This document shows positions 1 to 6,445 of a stretch of 6,668 bases of DNA, piece by piece; the stretch's first letter is position 1, and every line of letters starts with the position of its first letter. Below the pieces are notes generated by a model. That model saw nothing but the letters and a program-made list of their open reading frames with translations. It was not told the origin of the DNA and searched no databases. Source of the stretch: Bacteroidota bacterium (GTDB lineage: Bacteria; Bacteroidota; Bacteroidia; Bacteroidales; Prolixibacteraceae); assembly GCA_030691295.1 (NCBI GenBank), contig JAUYEQ010000701.1, positions 1 to 6,668 of the forward strand, in the 5' to 3' direction. The translations under genes were made by a program, and so were the position numbers.

Positions 1-103
1 GGTATCCCGAACCAACCAGCTTTTGAGCCAATTTTAGGCCACCAAATCCTGCTCCTAGAATTACAATTCGCTTTTGCGCCGTTTCCGGTATATTGACTGG
101 CAT
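1..103 (-). CDS. Type II NADH dehydrogenase-like FAD/NAD(P)-binding oxidoreductase, N-terminal fragment
   Basis: Partial gene: only the first 34 codons lie in the window, and the rest continues beyond the left edge. Seen: reading leftward from the ATG at 103, the peptide starts MPVNIPETAQKR and continues into RIVILGAGFGGLKLAQKL. The GxGxxG pattern (GAGFGG, residues 17-22) after a short hydrophobic beta strand is the dinucleotide-binding Rossmann turn that begins FAD-dependent pyridine nucleotide oxidoreductases. The form GAGFGGLKLA after a short polar leader resembles Bacteroidota type II NADH:quinone oxidoreductases (Ndh-2), single-subunit, non-proton-pumping peripheral membrane enzymes that pass electrons from NADH to quinone. 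Inference: Ndh-2 is the best guess, but another member of the same flavoprotein superfamily cannot be excluded from 34 residues. It is transcribed divergently from the GH97 gene. No Shine-Dalgarno motif precedes the start; the leader is A/T-rich. Confidence 0.75.
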   Translation of the reverse strand, partial: MPVNIPETAQKRIVILGAGFGGLKLAQKLVGSGY

Positions 104-429
104 ATTAAAATATTTTTTTTGTGTTTTACGACATATTTTAAACATTTGCCTGGACTTAAAGTTTGCCAGCATTGAAATTAAACTTCAGGAGTAAGTGCCT
201 TAAAATTCAACTAAATAGCCTAATTTCAGCATCTATTTAATGCCCTTTAGAGAAGGTTTGATTATCCCGGATCATCAAAAAAAATATTAGAGGTCTTAAG
301 ATGCAACCCTGAGCAAATCATTGGGTTTTGAGAAGCAAAGATAAGTGTTAAATTTACGTTTTATATTTAAACCTCTTTCACCGAATCTAAATAAATGAAA
401 TTCTGCAACTAAACTAACAATAGACAAAA
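104..429. other. Divergent intergenic region, 326 bp, AT-rich
   Basis: This gap lies between two divergently transcribed genes, so it should hold a promoter for each. No coding sequence was found: the one open frame overlapping it on the minus strand runs into the GH97 coding region and has no recognisable motif. The DNA is AT-rich with A and T runs (for example 112-120 and 278-284). I found a moderate Bacteroidota-type promoter candidate for the GH97 gene (listed separately) and none that convinces for the minus-strand gene. No strong hairpin or riboswitch-like structure is visible. Confidence 0.6.
327..356 (+). promoter_or_regulatory. Possible Bacteroidota-type promoter of the GH97 gene
   Basis: TTTG at 327-330 is followed after 18 bp by TAAATTTA at 349-356. 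The known Bacteroidota primary sigma-factor consensus is TTTG near -33 and TAnnTTTG near -7, so the -7 element matches at all but its last base. Transcription would start around 362-365, leaving a leader of about 65 nt before the ATG at 430. Such a match is weak evidence in DNA this rich in A and T; this is a candidate only. Confidence 0.3.
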
Positions 430-2367
430 ATGAAACGATTCTTTTTAAGTGCAATTTGCTTCCTGACAATTTTTGTCGTTGGCAATGCGCAATATTCGGT
501 GATGTCGCCCAATTCATTGGTCGAAGCCAAAGTTGAAGTGGGCAGTCAGATTGTGTACAGTGTTCATTTTAAAGAAAAACCGGTATTAACCAATTCTGAA
601 ATCCGCTTCAAATTCAGCCAGGCTCCCCCATTGGGTGACGACATGCATGTGCTTAAAATTTCAACCAAAGACATTAACGAAACATGGACACCGGTATTAA
701 AAAGGACGGAAACTATCCTGAACAATTGCAGGGAACTGACGCTGCAGATGCAGGAGAAAAAATCTCCCCGAAGAATGATGAATCTCGTTTTCCGGGTATT
801 TGACGATGGAGTTGCTTTTCGTTCTGAATTTATTGGCTCCGGAAACAACCACGATTATGTGATTACCGACGAACTGGTGACCTTTAATTTCACAGCCGAT
901 CATACCTGTTGGGCTGCAAATCATGGCAATTATCGCTCGTCACAGGAAAACGAATATTTCAAACGTAAACTTTCTGACATCACAGATCAAATGGTAATCG
1001 GCTTGCCAATGACAGTAAAAGTTGCTGACGATTGTTATGCTGCCATTACCGAGGCAAATATTACCGATTATGCCGGAATGTACCTAAAGCAAGGGCATTC
1101 AAAAACTGGATTTTCAGTACGTTCCAATCTGGCTCCATTACCAAATCAACCGGAAAATGGTGACAAAGTGAAATTTAAATTTCCGCATAAAACTCCATGG
1201 AGAGTAATAATGCTTGGTGATACTCCCGGTAAATTAATCGAATCTGAAATCGTAATGAACCTGAATGAACCTTGCGCCATTGTTGATCCTTCGTGGATTA
1301 AACCGGGCATTTGTGCCTGGGATCATTGGTGGAGCGGCGAAGTAAAAGTGGACAACGAAACCATCAAAAAATACATTGATCTGGCTTCCGAAATGGGCTG
1401 GCCATATCAGTTAATCGATTGGCAGTGGTATGGACCATTTAATAAACCTGAAGCCGATATTACCAAAGTTGCCCCTCAGCTTGACATGCATGCAATTCTG
1501 GCTTATGCGAAAAGTAAAAATGTAAAATGCTGGGTTTGGCTTTACTACACCGATGTAAATCGCACCGATTTCGATAAAGCTTGTGCCTTGTATGAAAGCT
1601 GGGGTATTGCCGGTATAAAAATCGACTTTATGGACAGCGACGATCAGGAGATGGTGAACTGGTACCACCGCATCGTAAAGACTGCCGCCGCCCACCATTT
1701 GATGGTTGATTTTCACGGAGCCTACAAACCCGACGGCTGGCGAAGAACGTATCCCAATCTGGTGACCCGCGAAGGTGTTTTGGGAAACGAATACAACAAA
1801 TGGTCGCTGCGAATAACTCCCGAACACATGGTTACATTGCCGTTTACGCGGATGCTGGCCGGTCCGATGGATTTCACGCCCGGAGGTTTCCTGAACCGTA
1901 CTCCGGAAAAGTTTGAAAACGGAACTCCGGCACAGGTACAGGGAACACGGGCGCTTCAGTTGGCTCAGTTCGTGGTTTACGACAGCCCGTTCCAGGTTGC
2001 CTGCGATCATCCGGATAATTACAAAAGTCAGATAGGAACTGAATTCCTGAAGAAAGTAAAAACAATGTGGGACGATACCAAAATACTGAACGGACAGATC
2101 GGTGAATACATTACCTCTGCACGCCGTTCAGGAAACGAATGGTTTATCGGTTCGATGACCAACAGCGAAACACGGACACTCGAAATTAAACTTGATTTTC
2201 TGGATTCCGGAAAATACAAAATGGTAGCTTTCGAAGATGCTCCGGATGCAGCAATCAATGCTGAAAAGGTGATGCGGACTTCGAAAACTGTTGTAAAAGG
2301 CGATGTAGTGAAAATCAGAATGGCGCCGGGTGGCGGTTTTGCTGCATGGCTGGAACCGGTGAAATAA
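430..2367 (+). CDS. Secreted GH97 glycoside hydrolase, retaining type (alpha-galactosidase / beta-L-arabinopyranosidase candidate)
   Basis: A 645-residue enzyme of glycoside hydrolase family 97, normal in length for the family. Seen: a Sec signal peptide (basic KR at 2-3, hydrophobic core 4-17, probable cleavage after GNA at residue 20, leaving Q21 as N-terminus), then an N-terminal beta-sandwich to about 280, a TIM barrel about 285-545 (CAWDHWW 295-301, QLIDWQWYG 327-335), and a C-terminal beta-sandwich to the end. Asp399 in GIKIDFMD fits the nucleophile of retaining GH97 enzymes; the inverting SusB type has Gly there. Glu454 in GVLGNEYNKW lies 55 residues later, the spacing I recall for nucleophile and acid/base in the characterised alpha-galactosidase BtGH97b. 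Glu448 and perhaps Glu175 would bind calcium. Inference: a periplasmic exo-enzyme removing alpha-D-galactose or the stereochemically similar beta-L-arabinopyranose. The araDB genes downstream favour arabinose release. Substrate is not decided by sequence; alpha-glucosidase is unlikely. Confidence 0.92.
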   Translation: MKRFFLSAICFLTIFVVGNAQYSVMSPNSLVEAKVEVGSQIVYSVHFKEKPVLTNSEIRFKFSQAPPLGDDMHVLKISTKDINETWTPVLKRTETILNNCRELTLQMQEKKSPRRMMNLVFRVFDDGVAFRSEFIGSGNNHDYVITDELVTFNFTADHTCWAANHGNYRSSQENEYFKRKLSDITDQMVIGLPMTVKVADDCYAAITEANITDYAGMYLKQGHSKTGFSVRSNLAPLPNQPENGDKVKFKFPHKTPWRVIMLGDTPGKLIESEIVMNLNEPCAIVDPSWIKPGICAWDHWWSGEVKVDNETIKKYIDLASEMGWPYQLIDWQWYGPFNKPEADITKVAPQLDMHAILAYAKSKNVKCWVWLYYTDVNRTDFDKACALYESWGIAGIKIDFMDSDDQEMVNWYHRIVKTAAAHHLMVDFHGAYKPDGWRRTYPNLVTREGVLGNEYNKWSLRITPEHMVTLPFTRMLAGPMDFTPGGFLNRTPEKFENGTPAQVQGTRALQLAQFVVYDSPFQVACDHPDNYKSQIGTEFLKKVKTMWDDTKILNGQIGEYITSARRSGNEWFIGSMTNSETRTLEIKLDFLDSGKYKMVAFEDAPDAAINAEKVMRTSKTVVKGDVVKIRMAPGGGFAAWLEPVK

Positions 2368-2501
2368 AAAAGTGGGGAGTGGGCTAAAGTTCGGAGTGCC
2401 TAAAGTGGAAAAGCAAATATTAGACCGATAATGAATAACAGAGCAATCTTTCTCCCCCTCTTTCGGAGGGGGTTGGGGGGAGGCTTTTAAACTTTTTAAA
2501 T
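2368..2501 (+). other. GH97-araD intergenic region with short repeats
   Basis: A 134-bp gap between two same-strand genes. It contains an imperfect direct repeat, GGAGTGGGCTAAAGT at 2376-2390 and GGAGTGCCTAAAGT at 2393-2406, and then the G/C-rich foldable element at 2451-2483 (listed separately). The araD start is preceded by A/T-rich sequence (2485-2501) rather than a close Shine-Dalgarno motif. No promoter match to TTTG / TAnnTTTG stood out. Cotranscription of GH97 with araD is therefore plausible but unproven across this distance. Confidence 0.5.
2451..2483 (+). repeat. G/C-rich element with two alternative hairpins upstream of araD
   Basis: A pyrimidine-rich arm is followed by two G runs. 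CCCCCTC (2454-2460) pairs with GAGGGGG (2466-2472) around a TTTCG loop. Alternatively CTCCCCC (2452-2458) pairs with GGGGGAG (2476-2482) around a longer loop. The two stems share the same C run and exclude each other. The G-rich half (2465-2483) could also form a two-tier G-quadruplex. Similar C-run/G-run elements are, as I recall, common dispersed intergenic repeats in Bacteroidota genomes. It sits 18 nt before the araD ATG, where folding could act as a weak terminator of the GH97 transcript or affect araD translation. No strong U tract follows, so it is not a textbook terminator. Confidence 0.5.
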
Positions 2502-3188
2502 ATGCTCGAAAACCTGAAACAAGAAGTATGGAAAGCCAATCTCGATTTGGTAAAACATGGATTGGTGATTTTTACCTGGGGAAATGTGAGTGGCATCGAC
2601 CGCCAGCATGGTATGGTGGTGATCAAGCCCAGTGGAGTTTCGTATGATGCGATGAAACCATCGGACATGGTAGTGCTCGATCTGTACGGAAAAGTGGTGG
2701 AAGGAAATCTGAAACCATCGAGCGATGCCGCTACGCACCTTATTTTGTACCGCCAGTTCCTGAACATTGGTGGAATTGTACACACCCATTCGGAATGGGC
2801 TACAAGCTGGGCACAGGCCGGTCGGGGAATTCCGGCAATTGGAACTACCCATGCCGATTATTTCTACGGAGAAATTCCATGCACCCGAAAAATGACAGAA
2901 GCCGAAATTAAAGGCGAATACGAACTGGAAACAGGCCGCGTAATCATCGAACGTTTCAAGGAATTGGATCCCGATAGGATTCCCGGTGTGCTTGTCAACA
3001 ACCATGCTCCGTTTACATGGGGAAAAAATGCCGACGATGCGGTTCACAATGCGGTTGTTCTCGAAGAAGTCGCCAAAATGACTTTCCGGAGTTTAAACCT
3101 GAACCCGCAAACCAGCATGGATCAGGTATTGCTCGACAAACATTTCCTCCGGAAACACGGCAAAGACGCGTATTACGGGCAGAAATAG
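2502..3188 (+). CDS. araD: L-ribulose-5-phosphate 4-epimerase
   Basis: Cytoplasmic zinc enzyme that interconverts L-ribulose-5-phosphate and D-xylulose-5-phosphate by a retro-aldol/aldol route, the last step of L-arabinose catabolism before the pentose phosphate pathway. Seen: 228 residues, close to the 231 of E. coli AraD, and similar along the whole length: start [23 protein letters not shown] (25-31), IKPSGV (41-46), GGIVHTHS (90-97), [18 protein letters not shown] (114-132), PGVLV..H.PF.WGKNA.DAVHNA (161-184), LLDKH.LRKHG..AYYGQ (210-227). Expected zinc ligands are Asp75, His94, His96 and His168. Asp119 and Tyr225 correspond to the catalytic Asp120 and Tyr229 of the E. coli enzyme. All key residues are present, so it should be active. 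L-fuculose-phosphate aldolase is a paralogue, but the [10 protein letters not shown] and AYYGQ signatures favour the epimerase. It is followed 107 bp later by araB. Confidence 0.97.
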   Translation: MLENLKQEVWKANLDLVKHGLVIFTWGNVSGIDRQHGMVVIKPSGVSYDAMKPSDMVVLDLYGKVVEGNLKPSSDAATHLILYRQFLNIGGIVHTHSEWATSWAQAGRGIPAIGTTHADYFYGEIPCTRKMTEAEIKGEYELETGRVIIERFKELDPDRIPGVLVNNHAPFTWGKNADDAVHNAVVLEEVAKMTFRSLNLNPQTSMDQVLLDKHFLRKHGKDAYYGQK

Positions 3189-3190
3189 AT

Positions 3191-3253
3191 TGTAGAGACG
3201 CACGATCGTGCGTCTCATGACATATTTTAGACGTTCGATCGAACGTCTCTACA
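3191..3253. repeat. 63-bp element of two tandem palindromes with inverted termini, between araD and araB
   Basis: The element begins TGTAGAGACG (3191-3200) and ends with its exact reverse complement CGTCTCTACA (3244-3253). Inside are two perfect palindromes, 3195-3216 (22 bp) and 3229-3248 (20 bp), both centred on CGATCG and offset by 33 bp. They share the frame AGACG-nn-CGATCG-nn-CGTCT. The nn pairs differ (CA/TG in the first, TT/AA in the second) but remain complementary in each. The 12-bp spacer 3217-3228 is AT-rich. Related TGTAGAGACG...CGTCTCTACA elements are, to my recollection, dispersed repeats in Bacteroidota and some other bacteria, comparable to REP or MITE-like sequences. It starts 2 bp after the araD stop, so the araD-araB message would carry one or two strong hairpins. 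There is no U tract, so simple termination is unlikely; mRNA processing or stability is possible. Confidence 0.85.
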
Positions 3254-3295
3254 ACCCAGATCATAATAATTAAACATTAAACAAAATTGATAAAA

Positions 3296-4969
3296 ATGAG
3301 TCACCCAAAATTTACCATCGGTCTTGATTACGGTACCGATTCTGTTCGTTCGTTGATTGTAAACACCGAAAACGGTGAAGAAGTAGCCAGTGTGGTATTT
3401 GAATATCCGCGCTGGAAAAAACAGATGTATTGCGATGCGCCCAATAACCGCTTCCGCCAGCACCCGAAAGATTACCTGGAAGGGATGGAATTCACCATTA
3501 TTGAGGCTTTGAAATTGGCTCCGGCCGGAGTTGCAGAAAATGTGGTGGGAATTTCGATCGACACCACCGGATCGACGCCCGTTGCAGTGGACGAAAAAGG
3601 AACTCCCCTCTCTTTAACTCCCGGATTCGAGGACAATCCAAATGCCATGTTTGTGCTTTGGAAAGATCACACCGGAGTAAAAGAAGCCGACGAAATCAAT
3701 CAACTGGCCAAGGTCTGGAACATCGACTTCACCAAATTCGAAGGTGGCGTTTATTCTTCTGAATGGTTCTGGGCCAAGTTGTTGCATGTGATCCGCGAAG
3801 ATGCCGGTGTTTTCCGCGCTGCAACTTCATGGGTGGAGCATTGCGACTGGATTCCGGCTATCCTGACAGGAAACACTAATCCGAAAACATTGAAACGTTC
3901 GCGCTGTGCAGCCGGTCACAAAGCCATGTGGCACGAGGCTTTCGGCGGATTACCCACCGATGAGTTCCTCGAAAAACTTGATCCGCTGTTGAGCGGCCTG
4001 AAAGATCGCCTGTTCAAAGAAACGTTCACCTGCGATATTTCGGCAGGAACCATCACTCCTGAATGGGCTGCCAAATTAGGTTTGCCATCCAACGTAAGAA
4101 TTGGAGTCGGCGCTTTTGACGCTCATCTTGGAGCTGTAGGCGCTGAAATTGAACCTTATTACCTGAGCAAGGTGATGGGAACTTCAACCTGCGACATGCT
4201 GATTGCCCCGATGGAAGAAGTGGGAGACAAACTGATCAGCGGAATTTGCGGACAGGTGGACGGTTCGATTGTTCCCGGAATGTTGGGAATGGAAGCCGGA
4301 CAATCAGCTTTCGGCGATATTTATGCATGGTTTAAAAATGTATTGTCGTGGCCTTCAGAACAGATTATTTCTACCAGCACGCTGATTGACGAAGCGACCA
4401 AAACCAGTATGATCGCTGAAATTTCGTCACGTATTATTCCTGAACTGACCAAAGCAGCAGAACTGATTCCAATAGAGGAAAGCAGCATTGTTGCGCTCGA
4501 CTGGATGAATGGCCGCCGCACACCGGATGCCAATCAGAACCTGAAAGGTGTAATTTCAGGCTTAAATCTGGGATCGGATGCACCGCGTATTTTCCGTGCT
4601 TTGGTTGAAGCTACCGCATTCGGATCAAAAGCCATTGTCGATCGTTTTATCAGCGAAGGTGTTCGCATTGACGGTGTAATTGCGCTGGGCGGCGTGGCCA
4701 AGAAATCACCTTTCGTGATGCAGATTGTTTGCGATGTTCTGAACATGCCGATCAAAGTTGCCCGTTCGGAACAGGCTTGCGCTTTGGGTTCGGCAATGGC
4801 AGCAGCAGTGGTTGCAGGTGTCTATCCAAACATTTCCGAAGCTCAGAAAAAAATGGGTGGAGGTTTCGAAACTACCTACTCCCCTATTCCTGAAAATGCG
4901 GCCAAATACCAGATTTTGTATGCCAAATACCTGAAATTGGGTGAATTGATTGAATTCGGAATGAAATAA
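3296..4969 (+). CDS. araB: Ribulokinase
   Basis: Cytoplasmic FGGY-family sugar kinase that phosphorylates L-ribulose with ATP to L-ribulose-5-phosphate, the substrate of AraD. Seen: 557 residues from the ATG at 3296 (E. coli AraB has 566). The N-terminal FGGY domain opens with IGLDYGTDSVRSLIV (8-22, phosphate-binding loop), followed by the AraB signatures PRW (38-40), CDAPNN (46-51), STPVAVD (93-99) and NPNAMFVLWKDHT (114-126). The expected catalytic base is Asp275 in GVGAFDAHLGAVGAE. The C-terminal domain carries MGTSTCDM (294-301), MEAGQSAFGD (332-341), and the nucleotide-binding LGGVAKKSPF (464-473) and ALGSAMAAA (496-504). An in-frame TTG at 3287 would add three residues; I chose the ATG because the family N-terminus is short and the conserved strand starts about seven residues after it. 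The leader is A/T-rich without a Shine-Dalgarno motif. It is the last plus-strand gene; a hairpin begins just after its stop. Confidence 0.97.
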   Translation: MSHPKFTIGLDYGTDSVRSLIVNTENGEEVASVVFEYPRWKKQMYCDAPNNRFRQHPKDYLEGMEFTIIEALKLAPAGVAENVVGISIDTTGSTPVAVDEKGTPLSLTPGFEDNPNAMFVLWKDHTGVKEADEINQLAKVWNIDFTKFEGGVYSSEWFWAKLLHVIREDAGVFRAATSWVEHCDWIPAILTGNTNPKTLKRSRCAAGHKAMWHEAFGGLPTDEFLEKLDPLLSGLKDRLFKETFTCDISAGTITPEWAAKLGLPSNVRIGVGAFDAHLGAVGAEIEPYYLSKVMGTSTCDMLIAPMEEVGDKLISGICGQVDGSIVPGMLGMEAGQSAFGDIYAWFKNVLSWPSEQIISTSTLIDEATKTSMIAEISSRIIPELTKAAELIPIEESSIVALDWMNGRRTPDANQNLKGVISGLNLGSDAPRIFRALVEATAFGSKAIVDRFISEGVRIDGVIALGGVAKKSPFVMQIVCDVLNMPIKVARSEQACALGSAMAAAVVAGVYPNISEAQKKMGGGFETTYSPIPENAAKYQILYAKYLKLGELIEFGMK

Positions 4970-4974
4970 AAATT

Positions 4975-5026
4975 AAAAAGAGTCAACCGGCAGTATAAAG
5001 CTGTGAGTTGACTCTTTCAATTTTTT
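4975..5026. terminator. Probable bidirectional terminator between araB and the convergent ATPase gene
   Basis: AAAGAGTCAAC (4977-4987) pairs perfectly with GTTGACTCTTT (5007-5017), an 11-bp stem. The 19-nt interior holds CAG (4991-4993) opposite CTG (5001-5003), which can extend the fold past a small internal loop. A T-rich tract follows on the plus strand (TTTCAATTTTTT to 5026). On the minus strand the stem is followed by TTTTTAATTTTTATT. It begins 6 nt after the araB stop and ends 26 nt short of the ATPase stop, so it can serve both convergent genes. The same stem and interior layout recur at 6602-6648. Confidence 0.85.
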
Positions 5027-5042
5027 GTTGTTGCAAGCTGAT

Positions 5043-6356
5043 TTACGATGTTTTTTCTGAAACCGCAGATGCAGTAAAATAAAGGGGGATAAAGGAAATT
5101 TTTTGCCCGTCAGCTTTTCCATACTGAGAATCAGAGAATACAAAAGCCTCATCGACATTGGGGTAAGTTTCAAGCAAAAGATGAAGGCTTTTTAAGCTAC
5201 CACCTTTACCGCTTTTAACTTCAACAGGAATGATTTTGTCATTCTTTTCGATCAGATAATCGGTTTCGGCATTGCTACTTTTTGCTTCTCTGGCCCAATA
5301 AAAAAGGTCACAATTGGCATTTGCCAATATCTCCTGACCAACAAACTGTTCAGCCATTGCTCCCTGAAAAACAGATAAAAGAGATATTTTTGAATACTCC
5401 AGTGAACGAGAGCCACCAAAAAAACAGCCAAATAATCCAACATCGAGCATAATAGCTTTAAATTTTTTATCAGATGCACTGGCACCCAAAGGTAAGCCTG
5501 CAGGCGAAGCGTTTTTAACCTTTTTGAACAATCTTGCTGTTTCAAGCAAGTCGAATGCCTTTTTAATGGTAGGATTTGAATAACCTTCAGCCAGACCGGA
5601 ATATTTAATTTGTTGTCCGACTTTTTGCGGAATGGAGGAAAGAACAGAATTCAGGCAACTTGTGTCTATTCTGGGTGTGTACTTCAAAAAATCCTGCCTG
5701 AAAGTGGATAATAAATCTGATTGGATGTTAAAAACTTCTTTCAAACTTTGCGTTTCAGCATAAGTTTTTACACACTCAGGCATTCCACCCACAAAGAAAT
5801 ACTTTTTAAGTTCACCCACCAGCATAAGGTGAATGCTCTCAGAAACTTCTTTTGGAACATCATTAATGAGTTGCGCTGCCGGTTCATTTCCGGTTGACAT
5901 TAAAAATTCCTGAAAATTCATCGGATGCATGCTGATTAATTGTACCCTTCCAACTGGGAAAGGGATATTCCCAAGCGCAAATTCAAGTAATGAACCAGCT
6001 GCGATCACGTGTAAATCAGGCATTTGTTCGTAAAAATAACGCAACGAGGCTATTGCATTGGGACATTCCTGAATTTCATCAAAAAACAACAAGTCCTTAC
6101 CCGGAGTAATTCGTTTACCTGTCAGGATTTCCAACTCACCAACTATCCGGTTAACATCGTAATTGAGATCAAAAACCGATTGCCAATCCGTCCTCTTTTC
6201 AAAATTAATAATGTGAGTTATGCCTTCAAAATGGATATTCCCAAACTCATTGATGGTGTACGATTTTCCGGTCTGACGGGCTCCCCTGACAATAAGCGGT
6301 TTACGCGTTGCGCTGTCCTTCCACTGCAACAATTTTGAAGTGATTTGCCGTTTCAT
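5043..6356 (-). CDS. AAA ATPase with DUF4143 C-terminal domain
   Basis: A 437-residue P-loop ATPase of the AAA_14/DUF4143 group, common in bacteria and archaea, often in many copies per genome, with no settled function. Seen: MKRQITSKLLQWK lead-in; Walker A GARQTGKS (25-32); Walker B LLFFDE (89-94) followed by IQECPNAIASLRYFYE, typical of the family; sensor-like IAAGSLLEFAL (118-128); a helical middle region with YFFVGGMPECV (186-196); and a DUF4143 C-terminal domain from about 210. Within the latter, ETDYLIE (364-370) and PVEVKSGK (377-384) give a D366...E379-x-K381 arrangement like the PD-(D/E)xK nuclease fold. No signal peptide or membrane segment was seen, so it is probably cytoplasmic. 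Length and motifs are complete. It converges on araB and shares its terminator. The start follows family alignment and overlaps a possible small ORF by ATGA. Its base composition looks more AT-rich than the ara genes, consistent with separate acquisition but not proof of it. Confidence 0.93.
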   Translation of the reverse strand: MKRQITSKLLQWKDSATRKPLIVRGARQTGKSYTINEFGNIHFEGITHIINFEKRTDWQSVFDLNYDVNRIVGELEILTGKRITPGKDLLFFDEIQECPNAIASLRYFYEQMPDLHVIAAGSLLEFALGNIPFPVGRVQLISMHPMNFQEFLMSTGNEPAAQLINDVPKEVSESIHLMLVGELKKYFFVGGMPECVKTYAETQSLKEVFNIQSDLLSTFRQDFLKYTPRIDTSCLNSVLSSIPQKVGQQIKYSGLAEGYSNPTIKKAFDLLETARLFKKVKNASPAGLPLGASASDKKFKAIMLDVGLFGCFFGGSRSLEYSKISLLSVFQGAMAEQFVGQEILANANCDLFYWAREAKSSNAETDYLIEKNDKIIPVEVKSGKGGSLKSLHLLLETYPNVDEAFVFSDSQYGKADGQKISFIPLYFTASAVSEKTS

Positions 6357-6445
6357 CCGTATATAATTTGTTCTTTAATTGCCGGATGGAACTCGCATGT
6401 GAGATATTCATCCATGTTAGTGTTTAACGAACATGCTCGTTTCAT
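6353..6445 (-). CDS. Possible 30-residue small ORF overlapping the ATPase start
   Basis: Reading leftward from the ATG at 6445, an open frame encodes 30 residues: it starts MKRACSLNTNMDEYLTCEF and ends with HPAIKEQIIYG. Its TGA stop (6355-6353) overlaps the ATPase ATG (6356-6354) as ATGA, the arrangement often seen in translationally coupled genes. It contains two Cys (5 and 17) and one His, no signal peptide and no recognised domain. No Shine-Dalgarno motif was found, as expected for this phylum. It could be a leader peptide, a tiny partner protein, or a chance open frame; an open stretch of 30 codons is not rare. An inner ATG at codon 11 gives a 20-residue version. Confidence 0.3.
   Translation of the reverse strand: MKRACSLNTNMDEYLTCEFHPAIKEQIIYG
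6426..6441. promoter_or_regulatory. Near-perfect 16-bp palindrome upstream of the ATPase gene
   Basis: AACGA (6426-6430) and TCGTT (6437-6441) are inverted repeats around ACATGC, whose inner CATG is itself palindromic. Only the pair 6431/6436 breaks the symmetry. The site is 70-85 bp upstream of the ATPase ATG and inside the possible small ORF. Its size and dyad symmetry fit a dimeric regulator's operator, but no regulator gene is present in the window. Confidence 0.25.

Noticed and set aside
296..517. 73-codon minus-strand open frame in the divergent intergenic region
   Set aside because: Half of it is antisense to the GH97 signal peptide; composition is irregular and no domain is visible.
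1411..2010. 199-codon open frame antisense to the GH97 gene
   Set aside because: It lies wholly inside a well-supported enzyme gene, shows no recognisable domain, and reads as a low-information shadow of the sense codons.
2496..3047. 183-codon open frame antisense to araD
   Set aside because: It overlaps a gene with full-length similarity to AraD; the antisense product has no known motif.
3195..3248. Palindromes read as an intrinsic terminator after araD
   Set aside because: Neither palindrome is followed by a U tract, and araB lies directly downstream, so a repeat or mRNA-processing role is more likely.
3191..3253. CRISPR-like or insertion-sequence interpretation of the 63-bp element
   Set aside because: Only two units, no regular spacers and no transposase or Cas gene nearby; it fits a small palindromic repeat instead.
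3287..3295. TTG start for araB, three codons upstream of the ATG
   Set aside because: The ATG at 3296 leaves a normal family N-terminus, and TTG starts are uncommon here; no sequence signal favours the longer form.
6024..6338. 104-codon plus-strand open frame antisense to the ATPase Walker region
   Set aside because: It covers the conserved P-loop coding sequence in the opposite direction and has no motif of its own.
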